64,000 bases of DNA from Nautilus pompilius (taxonomy: Eukaryota; Mollusca; Cephalopoda; Nautilida; Nautilidae): positions 558,001 to 622,000 of the forward strand of contig JACATO010000318.1 in the NCBI GenBank assembly GCA_018389105.1. The letters run 5' to 3'. Every line of letters starts with the position of its first letter. Positions within the stretch are counted from its first letter, which is position 1. The translations under genes were made by a program, and so were the position numbers. Below the pieces are notes generated by a model, which had not been told where the DNA came from, did no database searches, and worked only from the letters and a program-made list of their open reading frames with translations. Positions 23,500-34,659 of the stretch are shown here, in pieces.

Positions 23500-24315
23500 C
23501 TCTCTCTCTGCTCTTGCCGACGTAATTGCTACATTTTACATTAAGCATCATTGCGTTCGGTGAGGGAGAACAGGACGCCTTCCTTCGTTTTACGTAAAAA
23601 GCCTGTAATTTACTACAGAAGACAGGTCAAACCAAAAGATCTATGACTCGGTGAAGGTTCGAGTCTTGTCATCTAGTAATTTTGTGAAACCTTTTATGGA
23701 GATGTGTTACAGTGTCGACATTTGCTGGAGCGTCCATGACGAAGACGTGACGATATCTCATAGACAACTAGAGAACCCGTTTTGTTAGAGGTGAAACATT
23801 TACCCACACGCAGCCATGTTTTATCTGTTTTAGAAAGCATTTACTATCTCGTTCTGATTGATTACATTACTGTTTCTTAACCTCCTTATATCTACAATAT
23901 TAACTTAATCTTTTTGTTGTTGCCACCTTTGCAGAAGCTGGTTTTGACGAATTTAATGTTTAGAGATAAAGTTCAACTGAATGATGCCTAGTTAATGAAA
24001 GAGGACACGTGAGCTATTGCATCTGCAACAAAATAGTTTAGCTACTCCTTGGTGTACGTAAGTCCTAAACTATCGCCATCTAACCTTTTCTTTAAGATTA
24101 TTTTCTAGCAAGCTTCCGAGTTTTCTTAAAATGTTTTTTGCATCTTATCATTTGTTTTAAAATATCTATTTTATGCATCGTCACGTACATTTCGGCGTCA
24201 AACAGCATCTCCAATTGCTGTCGAATAGATTAAATTTCTTTCTTCTGCAAGAAAATCAATTAATAAATTGCTCCTTTTTTGTAACACGCTGATGCTTTAG
24301 GTAAGAAAAACCCAG
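23500..24315. other. non-coding, no recognisable feature
   Basis: No gene was seen. A GGTTCGAGTC stretch near 23656 resembles a tRNA B box, but no A box or cloverleaf fits around it. Confidence 0.4.
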
Positions 24316-24319
24316 TGAT

Positions 24320-24574
24320 AGACTGTAGTGCTCGGGTTGTCCGCTAGGAAATGTCCGACCGCCACAGGAAAACCGCTACTAGAAATATCCATTTCACAGA
24401 TATGGAAGGAAACCAGAGTACCCGTAGAAAACCCTACTTAGCCAGCTGGGGAACAAGGGCGAGAAAAATACCATGCAGAGAGATACACCAAACCGACTCA
24501 GTCTCCTGCGGAAACTGAACTTAAGCCCTCGACCTCAGCAGTACATAAACTAACCACTGCACTACTGCGCCGCC
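24320..24574 (-). mobile_element. tRNA-headed SINE-like repeat, carries gagtaccc block
   Basis: On the minus strand the element begins GGCGGCGCAGTAGTGCAGTG and continues GTTAGTTTATGTACTGC, a head typical of widespread tRNA-related repeats (A box within gtgcagtggtta, degenerate B box near gggcttaagttc). On the plus strand the body has ggaaaccagagtacccgtag and gaaaaataccatgcagaga, which recur in diverged form at 42.2 kb and partly at 50.2 kb. A full-length-looking but diverged copy with no obvious target duplication. The family name is not assigned. Confidence 0.55.
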
Positions 24575-24854
24575 AAATGCTTACTGAGTCATTAATAATA
24601 TCAAACTATTTCATATGGAAAAGTTGGCATTTTTCTCTGCGTTTATATTCCTTTTATTCTACCCAGTTATATAGAATGTGTGTGTAAGTGAGTGTGAGTG
24701 AGTGCTACTTGTTTTAACGAGTTAACATCAGAATGAAGCCAAATCCCTGTCTTTCCACATGTAACAAAGAATTAACACAAACATAAACCATATATTCTAC
24801 CAGTGCAAGATGAGATAAGACATTCAGGTGAATATTTCTTCTGTTGGTCTTCAA

Positions 24855-25125
24855 TCAGAACGTTTTCTTTGAGCAGCGGCTAATCCACAGTAACTAATAC
24901 TAGTCATAATTGAAAATTAAAATCATTAATAAGTGGAGTAGATTACCACAAGAAGAGTCAGCAGTGAAAGCATTAATTAATTTAAAGGTCTTACTGAGGG
25001 CCTTCTCTCTTCCATTCGGCCTAGCAATCTAAGCCAGTACAGCAGGGTCAGGGTTAACACTGCCGGAAGTGGACTCTATTAGATGCGATTCGGCTAGGCC
25101 AGATAGTCACACACACATATTTTAG
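24855..25125 (+). mobile_element. non-LTR retrotransposon (LINE) 3' end remnant
   Basis: One plus frame reads NVFFEQRLIH at 24859-24888 and, in the same frame after several stops, INKWSRLPQEESAVKALINL (24925-24984). The pattern F-x-Q-R-x-I followed by W-x-x-L-P-x-E-x-x-x-A-x-x-V-x-x-F/L is the familiar C-terminal tail of reverse-transcriptase ORFs in CR1/L2/RTE-like LINEs. The following 120 bases, up to cacacacatatttta, would be the 3' UTR. Only the tail is present, as expected from 5' truncation. The clade is not determined. Confidence 0.4.
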
Positions 25126-25129
25126 CCAA

Positions 25130-26665
25130 AATAAGATATCGAAACAAAATTTCCGAAATTACTCCTTTTTTTAAAGGATTGGCGTAGACACCAGTGTTTC
25201 GGTTTCACATGCAAAAATGCAATAATAGATTTACGACGCATAATTTCATCTTAGCGTCTGTTTTGTTTTTTAGACAGTTCGTAAATGAACACATTAAAAA
25301 AAAAAAATCTTCCTTTACTGAAAATAAACCTGAAAAGAGTTAATCTAATTTCGAATTAAAGTAATATTCCTGCTTTTTTTTTTTTATTTCCGAGAAGTAA
25401 CAATACGTCCAATTGCTGAACACATCACGTTTTCTTTAAAAAATGGTTCATTGTGTAAACAACTGCATTTTAGAATCTTTAGCGTTGCCTCTATCGACCA
25501 AACACTTTCACATAGATCGGTTCAAGAAAAACAACTTTTTAGATGTTAAAAGATTGTTTTATTTTAATGTTCAGAGGGTTAATAAATCAATAAAAACCAA
25601 TATTGCAGTTAGATATTATTTTATAACGCGTTTTTAATATTAAGAATTCATTTCTAATTACATTTGAATTTTGTGAAGAGGTGATAATTGAAAACACATC
25701 TTAAGTTTCATTTATTTTAAAATATTTATATCGCTCAACGACCTAAAACAAGTTGTCATTGCGATTTACTTTCTTCTTTATCCTAATATCTATATATTAT
25801 AATTTATTTCTATTTGTATAGTAATTCGTATTACTGTATATTAACCTGTTCCAAGCTTTTTCGAACTCGTTAGGAAGATGATCGGTGTATTTATCAAAAC
25901 GCTTGATTAAATTATTTAGCTGCTACATAGAGTCGCTTTCCCCTTTTTTCCCTCCTATTTTAATATATTCATCACTAAATGGGGTAACCCTTATTTACAG
26001 TTTCTCGCATCTAGTTAAATCTACCGTGTAATTAACCAGGATAGTCGAACATTAAAACCTCATTAAAGACCAATTGGCATCACCAAACGTTTCAAGAAGT
26101 AAATAAATGCTATAAATAAGCAGATGCATATCAATAATTAACTGTTACTGCACTAAAAACGAATGTATTAAAAAAGAAATTAAGTTAGAATTAATGTTGC
26201 AGCAAATATGTTAGAAATTTGGCCAAAAAAGATGCTTTTTTAATGGGACTGATTATAAAAATAAATGAATGAATAAAAAAGTAGAAATTGTGATAAAATG
26301 TAGCAGTTAAGATTATCTATCGTAAATTCAGAGTAAAGATATATATTCTTTTACAGCTTGAAAGAAAAGTCATTAATATAGGATTCTTTTGTACATTATT
26401 TAATAGAGTAAAATAAGAACATTGTTTGCCTTTCACCGTTGAAAAGAAAGTAAGAGATCTATTAATCAACATTAAGATAATAATTTATTTAAATTTAGAC
26501 TAATTAAAACACGCTTCTGAGGTAAGTGGTTATAACTCGCCATTGAAAAGTCATGTTTCCTACCTTTAGGCATGTATTCACGTGGCCCGTAAGCACGTGA
26601 CTGTTTAAAATGTACCTGAATCTGAGTCCAGATGACGATGTTCTCGAATCTGCAGATGGCCAACC
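25130..26665. other. AT-rich non-coding tract
   Basis: Very AT-rich with poly-A and poly-T runs. No gene, RNA or transposon signature was seen. Confidence 0.5.
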
Positions 26666-26670
26666 ATATA

Positions 26671-27271
26671 CAGTCGACCCCCGCGTAATCGCGGTTCGGC
26701 ATTCGCGGCCCCGGTTATTCGCGGAATTTTCCTTAGAACCTAACTAATAATTGTTCGTGGAAACCCCCGCATATTCGTGGAATCGCAAATATCTTCCGCG
26801 ATTTTTATATGGCTTTTTTCGTGGTAATATATATTTTTCACGCTTTTTAACGCTAAATTATTAATAGCAATATAATTTACTAATTTTGTAATATAAATAC
26901 TAACGTAAATTCAGCAAAATATCAACATAAAATAAACGCTTTTGGCTGGAGGTTTGAAAGTAGCCAATCAGAGAGCGTTATTCATTTCTCCTCGCTGCTG
27001 ATTGGCTGCTGCCCACGAGGTGCTGTCTCAGGCAGATGCAGCCCAACATCATCCCAGTTTACCTCGTGTAGCTATCTCGAGTGTTTCTGCGAGTGTTGTT
27101 TTTTTTATTAAATTATTATTATACATTTACTTATATTTTTTAAATTATATTTTACGTTATATTTTGACGTTTATAGGCATTTTTATGGACCACGTCCAGT
27201 ATTCGCGGTTTTTCACTCTTCGCGGGTGTTCAAGGGATGTAACCCCCGCGAATACCGGGGGAGGACAACTG
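26671..27271. mobile_element. non-autonomous pogo/Tigger-like DNA transposon, complete
   Basis: A 601-bp element with terminal inverted repeats beginning CAGT: left end CAGTCGACCCCCGCG, right end (reverse complement) CAGTTGTCCTCCCCCGG. It is flanked by TA on both sides (26669-26670 and 27272-27273), the target duplication of Tc1/mariner/pogo elements. Both ends are rich in iterated cgcggttattcgcgg-type motifs, a hallmark of Tigger-like ends. The interior has no transposase, only short open frames, so it was mobilised in trans. Both ends are intact and the TA duplication is visible, so this is among the better-preserved mobile elements here. Confidence 0.85.
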
Positions 27272-27289
27272 TACTGAAATAACCGTCCC

Positions 27290-28115
27290 CGATGGATAGT
27301 AGCTGTGGCAGGGGTGTTTCTCAAAGTACCACGCCGGAAAATCTGAACTTGGTGCACAAAGTTATACTTTCGCAAAGGTATGGAGATACCGGTTCAGTTC
27401 ACCGCCGATCTGGCCAGAGGGGCGCCACAAGAGCACTGACCGTCACAATAACCGTCGCTTAACCGGTTCCACGTGACCTCACTTTCGCCGCGCGCTCCAT
27501 CCGGAGAGAATTGCGGCGAGTTTCCGGGACCGGTGTCCCCGACCAGAAAGTACGAAATCGATTACACTTTGCTAATTTACGCGCAGCACCAAAACATCGG
27601 ATGGAGAAGGCTGGAGTTGTGCTAGAACTTATTTGTGCTGCACTTTGGCATACTACAACTGTGTTTGCCTCTCTGATAAAAGCAAATTCGACGTTCACTT
27701 TGCTAATGGTAATTTATGTTTATCTGGAAGCAGCCACGTTCTGCTAACCGAAACGTGTTGGAGAAAAACCCATTTGGGAGACTGGCGATGCACTTTCGCA
27801 TAGCCGCAAAAGTGGGCTGATTCTCCACGACAGAAATGTTACGGGGTCGGTGCTACACGGAGGAGGTCATTAGACATCTTGGTTTACCGCTATAGTCATG
27901 GTGATCAATTCACCTTCATATACGATAATGCAAGGGCGACTCCTGAAAGGATAGTCGTAAAACACCATTAAGAGAAAATTATCCACCGTGTTCCGTGGCC
28001 CCGCTCGTTTCCCAGACCCAAGATTTATATAGCATGTTTTTGTGTGAGCTCTCTAGATGCACTGCACAAAGACCATCCTAGAAGTCTTCAGATTATCTTG
28101 GAATGTAAACAGTAT
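27290..28115 (+). pseudogene. Tc1-like transposase pseudogene
   Basis: From 27373 one plus frame gives the paired-like DNA-binding part, QRYGDTGSVHRRSGQRGATR, one TAA near 27460, and then in the same frame SIRRELRRVSGTGVPDQKVR and NRLHFANLRA. This matches the Tc1-family pattern R-x-x-E-L ... D-Q-T-V-R-N-R-L-H-x-x-x-L-R-A. Further on, in another frame, DQFTFIYDNARATPERIVV (from 27903) contains the second catalytic aspartate context (DNAR), followed by a PWP stretch corresponding to the WPxxSPD region. The part around the first catalytic aspartate is not clearly readable. The copy is frameshifted and dead. It begins just after the Tigger-like element. Confidence 0.7.
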
Positions 28116-28789
28116 CTGTTAAATCACCGATCTACTGTTTGTTTATTTTTTATTAATGGTCAAGTTGTCAGGAAAAATTTTACTGAAATATTCACACGTA
28201 TAAACCTTGCTATATGGATTAACATTTTATACGGGTAAAGTAAAAAAATTTCCTATGCGTCAAAATTAATATTAAAGGTCCTTCGCTGTGCTGTTTGCCG
28301 ACTATCTTGCTCACATCGGCTTGGAGTTGCGGTCTGACCGCCCGGACACTGACTACATCGGTCATGGTAGACGAAATTGGCTGTTGACGGTTCTAAATAC
28401 CTACCTATTCTTGACGTCCACATCTAACATAATTCCTTCTCAAAATGCAGGTACAATAGAGATATTGGTAATTATAATAACAAAATGAATATATTAAATC
28501 TAGGAATATACCCCATGTTTAAGTAAATCTTTAAATGTAGTGAAAAATAAGTAAAATAAAAGCTGGAAACATATATAATTTTTTTTTTAAATTAAAGTAG
28601 AGTCATAAATATTATTTTGTGTAGGGAATACATTCAACTAATCTATGCAAAAATGAAACTTACGGGCACAAACCTGACAAGATTATAGTGTTAATCAGGA
28701 GCAAATCTTCCAGATCTTGCACTTTAGTCATAAAAAGATATTAAAGCAAAATTTCGCATATTTGAAATATTATCATGGGGGGTATAAGC

Positions 28790-29110
28790 GCAGTGTTCTA
28801 GTGTCAAACAGACGTCTAGGTATCCTATGCTGCACGCTCTGTAAAGTCGTTAGCGTTTCGATTTGTTGGTAAACAGTCTTTGCCGCCCGGACGTGTGGTT
28901 GGAATTAGCGCATCTGTGTGTTAATGCCACCACCCTCCACGGTCTGCTTGATTCTTACTGTACACTCGTTGACAGATCGCCTAGATTTTCCAGGCAGTGT
29001 AAATAGTTTGTTCCGGTTGCGGATTGTTGGCGATTTTCGAGGCTCTTTTCCGGTCAACAAAAGCGTCACCGTGCGGACAGCCTGATCTTGACAAATCTAC
29101 AGAACTGCTG
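28790..29110. other. CpG-richer non-coding block
   Basis: G+C and CpG are above the flanks, with no convincing frame. A short (GA)n lies just after it at 29149-29165. Confidence 0.25.
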
Positions 29111-29579
29111 GAGATCCGGTCTTGGTAGAGGATGGTTATGAAGTCCTAGAGAGAGAGAGAGAGAGACAGACATTTTGACCGCAAGTAATCTAAAGAATAA
29201 AGCTATAATGTCAGACTTTGTTGTTCACTTAAATCTTACAGTCGTAGAGTAAGACAAGGACCAGCCAAAACAAGTCAGTTTTCCCTTTAACATCATTTGC
29301 AGGTGCATAGAGTTGGATAACCGATTTCAAATATTCATAAATTGAACAGAAAAATATTTGACTGATGGATTTAACCCAGATCTCTCTTTTTTTTAGTATT
29401 AGGACTGTTTAATTTCCACGCGCATTGACACAAAAATGAACACTCTACATCATCAAAATACCAGGCCAGGTAATAAATGCGGGGTTCATTATATGCATTC
29501 TGCTTAATCCGTGCGTGTGTGTTTCTGCGTAGGTGCGTCTGTGTTGATGTAAACAAATCTGGACAATGAAAACCCCGGA

Positions 29580-30118
29580 GACGTAGTTCTCCGTCAACGC
29601 CAAGACAGCCGGCACATTTGATGTGGCTTAGTTTCCAGTCTGTGATGCTGTGCAGTGTTCCTGTGACCTTTTAAGCAAGTTCTTTATGCTTACATAAGAA
29701 GCTTCCAAGGCGACGGCCAGCTTGGATTACGTTCGATATCACTTTCACCTTACACTTGACGAAGATTCTCCCCCCCCCCTCCCACCCCCGCAGTCATCTC
29801 TGCTACAGATGCACGCTGTTATCTCGCGGCGACTTCTTTTCCAGATATGAACTGGCCATTAGTTCTTGGTAATTTGGTAAACACGATCTCGGTCAGCTGA
29901 TCATCGCGGCGGTTCTGTTCGTAACTCCGGCGAGATTAGAAACCGAACGAGAACCAACCTTCGACTGAGCGCCGCGGCGATCGTCGTCGCCGAGGCCGCG
30001 AGGCTCTCGGGGAACTAATAACGGGCGAACAGCCGGACATTTCGAGACGCCGACGAGCTGCCAAAGGAAGCGTTTGCTTTAAAATTAGAGGGCCGCCGAA
30101 CACGTGCAACGGGATGCA
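29580..30118. promoter_or_regulatory. CpG island-like block
   Basis: The densest CpG stretch in the window, with gcgccgcggcgatcgtcgtc around 29970-29990 and CACGTG further on. No long open frame crosses it. It could mark a promoter or enhancer. A candidate minus-strand exon lies directly beside it at 30119-30222, which would be transcribed towards it. Confidence 0.35.
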
Positions 30119-30222
30119 TTAATAACAAGCCAAACGCGTTGTATCCAATAACATCAGTACACGGGTGTTCTGTTTCTCTGCTAGGTCAGGATATAAAAGT
30201 TCAAAGCGAACCCAGCAGTTTA
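30119..30222 (-). CDS. candidate terminal exon beside CpG-rich block
   Basis: A strong minus-strand acceptor (tatttgtgttggttatttag|TA) opens a frame, NCWVRFELLYPDLAEKQNTR and onward, that ends at TAA (30119-30121). The composition is plausible for protein. No second exon could be paired with it, no donor of quality is present, and the protein is not recognised. A cryptic acceptor before random sequence is an equally good explanation. Confidence 0.2.
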
Positions 30223-30349
30223 CTAAATAACCAACACAAATAGAAGAAAAAAAAAATCCGTCAATACTCGGTATCCATGACGACCATCTTTTCCGTTCAC
30301 ATTCCAAAGTTTCCGCGTGTGCAGATGTGATAATTTGACCAATTGTTTT

Positions 30350-31165
30350 TTTCTCACCCTCTCAAGTCTAAAGCGTTAAGCTGTTACGGATTCTGCGCCA
30401 ACAAGTGCCCCTTTGTCTGCGGCGGTCGTCTTCGTTCTTCCCCCCCCCCCCTGATGATAAGAATAAAAATAAATGAAATAGCTGTTTTAGGAACTTCCTG
30501 AGGTGATGTGTAAAATTGGGGCCTCGTCTTCACGGAGAGAATGTGAAACTACAGAGACGACTCCGAAACGATGGCGGGTCTTTTACTGCAACTCCACCGG
30601 TCAATTCCTTGCGTTCCCGAGCAGGATTTATATTTAGTCGAAATGGCATCGGAATTTCTGATACGAATCGTTCGTTAACTCATCGGCGTTCGGTTGAGAC
30701 CGTTGTCTAGTGGGTGTTTGGACTTCAAGCGTCGCTGATAACGATGGCGTAGCAAACGTTTTCTGTAAACTTTCGTTTCGTTGCCCTCAAAACTTTTCAG
30801 TCACCCGTCCGATTCGCGTCGCTTATCCAGCTGAAGCCGCCACACGAAGCCTTCTCAAAGAGACAGCGGGTACAGTAGCTTTATGGTATGTTCTTCTGGT
30901 AAACCATGGGCCCCCTCTTTTTTTTTTTTTATAGAAATCAGAATGAATGCTAAAGTTTACCTAAGCATCATTTCTAATCAAGTTTATTCAGCGATGCTTA
31001 CAAGGATGGCTTCTTCCGAGACGGCATTCTTTCCACACACTGTATCCACGGTGCGCGTTCGTGGTTTAAAGGACAAGACGGAGATGTCAGACGTGGTCCT
31101 GAGGCCAGCAAAATCTCTGCGTCTCAATCCAACTGCGCATCTGTAGGACGAACTTGCTTGACGCA
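30350..31165. other. CpG-richer block with short overlapping open frames
   Basis: Open frames of 60-87 codons occur on both strands (for example plus 30516-30710, 30710-30934 and 30883-31146), in different phases and without splice consensus between them. The elevated CpG reduces stops, so the frames are weak evidence of coding. Confidence 0.2.
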
Positions 31166-31307
31166 TTCGCCATCACGATCTTTTGACTACTTCGATCTAT
31201 AAATTACCTACGGCGTTAATGACCGAATCGGGAAAACTTCTAGCATCTAGTGGAATCTCTGCCACGCAGTTTCATGCCTGCTATTTGAAAAAATGGTGGC
31301 TCAACCT

Positions 31308-31327
31308 CTGTGTGTGTGTGTGTGTGT

Positions 31328-31362
<35 letters not shown>
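31308..31362. repeat. (GT)n microsatellite
   Basis: About 55 bases of GT dinucleotide with a single gg interruption. Confidence 0.95.
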
Positions 31363-31366
<4 letters not shown>

Positions 31367-31369
31367 AAT

Positions 31370-34300
31370 GTGTGATTGTCTACCGAAATTTTCGGTCAGT
31401 ACATTATTAAACTAGAGATAATTTTATTTAACTTCAGGCCAGTTGGACGTTTGTCCGCATTTATGTTATTTTGCGAATCATATGGCAGGACACAGCTTTC
31501 GGGAAAGTCCGTTTCGTGTTTTTAGTCAGTAAGTCACCGTCCGAATCTAATTTTTTGGAGTAAAATACGGAATTCGAAGTAAAGAGGTAAACACTTGTAA
31601 AAATAAGATGTAAATAAGTAGATAATAAGTAACGGATGAATATTGGTTTGTTGACGAGAACCAGCGTGTAATAATACCGTAAACAATTAGCTTTGTAGCC
31701 ATGGAAACTCTACACAACTATGTGACATCGTAAAAATAAGTAATTGGGCGTAACTTAGCTTGTTGAATGCAGATATGACTTCCAGAAAGAAATACCTAGA
31801 AACAAAGGTGCATAGACAGGTGTTCCAACCCTTGCGAGATCTTCCTTATGGAAAGGTGCAGCTAAGCTAAGTTTCGCCCAGTGCTGTGTAAGAATCTGAA
31901 AAGATTTTTTTTAAAATGGATTCGGTTGCGACAGGAAAGGCGGAGGTGGATCGGCCCAGACTGGTGGCGAAAGCGATGCTAAATAACTGAGTGAGTACAT
32001 CTCGCACAACGGACAACTCGGAACACCTTGAAAGCTTTCTGCGGACGTAGGTGGCGATTACTGCTCGAAGAACAGTAAGGAAACAAACGACACATAGTGG
32101 TTTAAATGGCGGTGTTGTGGTTCGAAAACCATTCGTGAGAAGAGGCAGCGAAACAGAAAAATACAGCTGAAACTGACATGGGAACAAAATCAGTGGGACC
32201 CGGCTCACGGGCCAATCAGAACCCGACCTTCTTGACAGCGCGTGGTGCCCAGTTAATTTAAATCTGAGGCTGTATACTCACAAACGGAATCGGAGATATT
32301 TTTCAGAAATTAGCACTTTTACTGCTAGATGTGAGACTGTTTTTATAAATTATTAATTTTTTATCAGAAAATAGGCTAATCGGGAACGGCTTTATTTTTT
32401 CAAGAAGACAATGATCCCGAGCATGCAAAAAAATATAGTTAAATGATACTGAGAAAACAGAGGAGCTGACAGAGTGCTAGAAACATAACTTAGTTCACGC
32501 GGAGCCTCAACATGGATATTGTTGAAGCTGCGTGAGTTTATATCAGTAAAGTAAAGGTTAAATGGCAGCCACACAAGTAGCTGAACCATGGAAGGTAATC
32601 GTGGTATTTATCAGTCTTACATCAGCAAGCTATTTTAACTTGGCACCAAGGTGCGAGCGATGCTTTGTATTATAGCAAACGGTTTTCACATAAAATATTA
32701 ATTCTTTTACGATATTTTCCTGGAAGATTTCCCTGCTTTCTTTTTATGATCATTAAAAATAGTGATAATACAAAAGACAATTTTTAGACATTCTTTTGGT
32801 TTAACATTTGAGATTTGTCTTAATACTACTTTCCAATATTAAACATCAAAAATTAAAGAATAAACATAATAATAATAATGATTAACTAATAAAAATAATG
32901 GTTCTTCAAAACAAGAAAAACAATATATATATATAATTTTAAATGTAAAAAAAAAGAAAAACAGGCGCATAAAGGTGTGATAAATTTATTTATTATGACG
33001 ACAAAGATATTTAACTTTTTATTTGAGATAGCATTTACACGTGATGTCGAAACAAAGGGACTTTGGCATCGGTTGATCTCTTTTTTTTTTTAAATTAAGA
33101 ACGGACAAAGTGTGAATGGGAGTCAAAGAAGAGTGAAGGGTTAATAGCCGCACGGTTCTCCTTCTCTGAAAAAGTCTCACATTCACGGACTCGTTACATG
33201 TACTGAGACTTTACACATGGTTACTGACACTGAAGAGTTCATTTTCTTCAGTGTTTTGTGTTCTATACTTTTATCAAATGTTCAAGCTGACAGCCACCGA
33301 CCGCTCCGTGTGACCTTAACTAGGCCAGGAGGTTTGGAAAGTTTTCCTGAAGGAAAACCATTCACGTTCCAAGCTGCTCTCGATTAGTGGACGCGACTGT
33401 TCGCTCTGTTTTCTTGGAGCAAAAAACAAAAACAAAAAAGTTATCGTTGATGAGCCGCGACAGGTCTGAAAAGATTATTAATTGCGACTGAAGGGGTCTT
33501 GACGACCACCTGCGGTGTCCGTCAAGAATTGGTGGTTGAGAGCCGTCGCTGGCGACAGAACGAGACGATGTGTACGTAAAGACGGCGTCAAGAAATAAAG
33601 GAGTATTGGGTTCCATTATCAGAGAGTTCACCAGACGTTAGAATTGTAGAGCGATTGGCGCTATATGTAACAGTATCTTCAGGGTCACTCGGCTGATAAC
33701 GCTACGGAAGAAGAATACTTTTAAAGTAGCATCTTTGTTAAATTGTTTGTTTTTTTTAAAAAAAATATTTTTTTTAAAATATTATAAAATGATATATTCC
33801 ATATATATGCTTGAAATGGTTCGTTGTATGTGAAGATTTCTTGAAGTTCATGATTCCTGTAACAATGATTAGACTGGATATTTATCAAATGACTGATATG
33901 AATCGAAATATCGATTATCTATAAAAGAAAGTTGATGACCGAAATATCTTTCATCACACGTTCCACAAAAATTAATTTTGTGTTAGCTTGTAAATAAACT
34001 GTAGAACACTCAGGCTTCGTCTTCTACAGATTTAATTCTCTTTTTAAAAAAAATTTTATGCATTTAATTCAATTTCTTCAGAATGTTTGAAGTTACACGA
34101 CGCAATTTTCAGATAAAACGTTTTTAAAACATTTCTTTATCTACATCAAGCTAGGCTATGTTCTGAGGACCAGATATTTATAATCAATCGAAACGAAATA
34201 AGTGAAAAGTTAAAAATTTGGTAAATAAATAAATACTTAAATTATACTGAACCAAGATGCAGGCAAGCAACCCAAAGCTTAGCGTGGTTAAAATGCCAAG

Positions 34301-34385
34301 ACTTTCAACTGGTCCTCACAGCATCGCTTTGCGGTGCTTTAAAACCGTCGCGCTCGAGCGGAAATAGGAAGAAATTTAATTAATC
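31370..34385. other. non-coding, no recognisable feature
   Basis: AT-rich DNA. A minus frame at 31867-32208 (113 codons) has no recognisable motif, no splice context and no neighbour in phase. Poly-A/T runs and short (TA)n are present. Confidence 0.45.
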
Positions 34386-34394
34386 TTCCTTTTG

Positions 34395-34651
34395 ACCTTT
34401 GCCTCCCTGCTAGACCCATTCAAGCCTGTAGGGTGCTGACACGAGTCGACGTGGCCCGATTCATACGGGATGTTGCCGGCTGTCTAGGCCTGTCGCAGGA
34501 TCCTCTACTCGTCACAGACTCTCATCGAGTGGGCGGCTGTCTGTGGAACCATACCAGAAAGGTAGGCAAAACCGGGCGGGTCCATGAAGAGACCGTACTT
34601 GGGTTCTTCGCCCTAGCGATTCAGTAACTAACCACTGGAGTACCACGCCGC
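34395..34651 (-). mobile_element. SINE-like repeat remnant with tRNA-related head
   Basis: The minus strand starts GCGGCGTGGTACTCCAGTGG and continues TTAGTTACTG, closely parallel to the head of the 24.3-kb copy (ggcggcgcagtagtgcagtgg). The body (tgtctaggcctgtcgcagg and ggcggctgtctgtggaacc on the plus strand) differs from that copy, so it may be another subfamily sharing the head. The left boundary is uncertain. Confidence 0.4.
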
Positions 34652-34659
34652 TTATTCAA

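Noticed and set aside
23640-23680. Possible tRNA gene around GGTTCGAGTC
   Set aside because: A B-box-like string only. No A box at the right distance and no acceptor stem can be folded.
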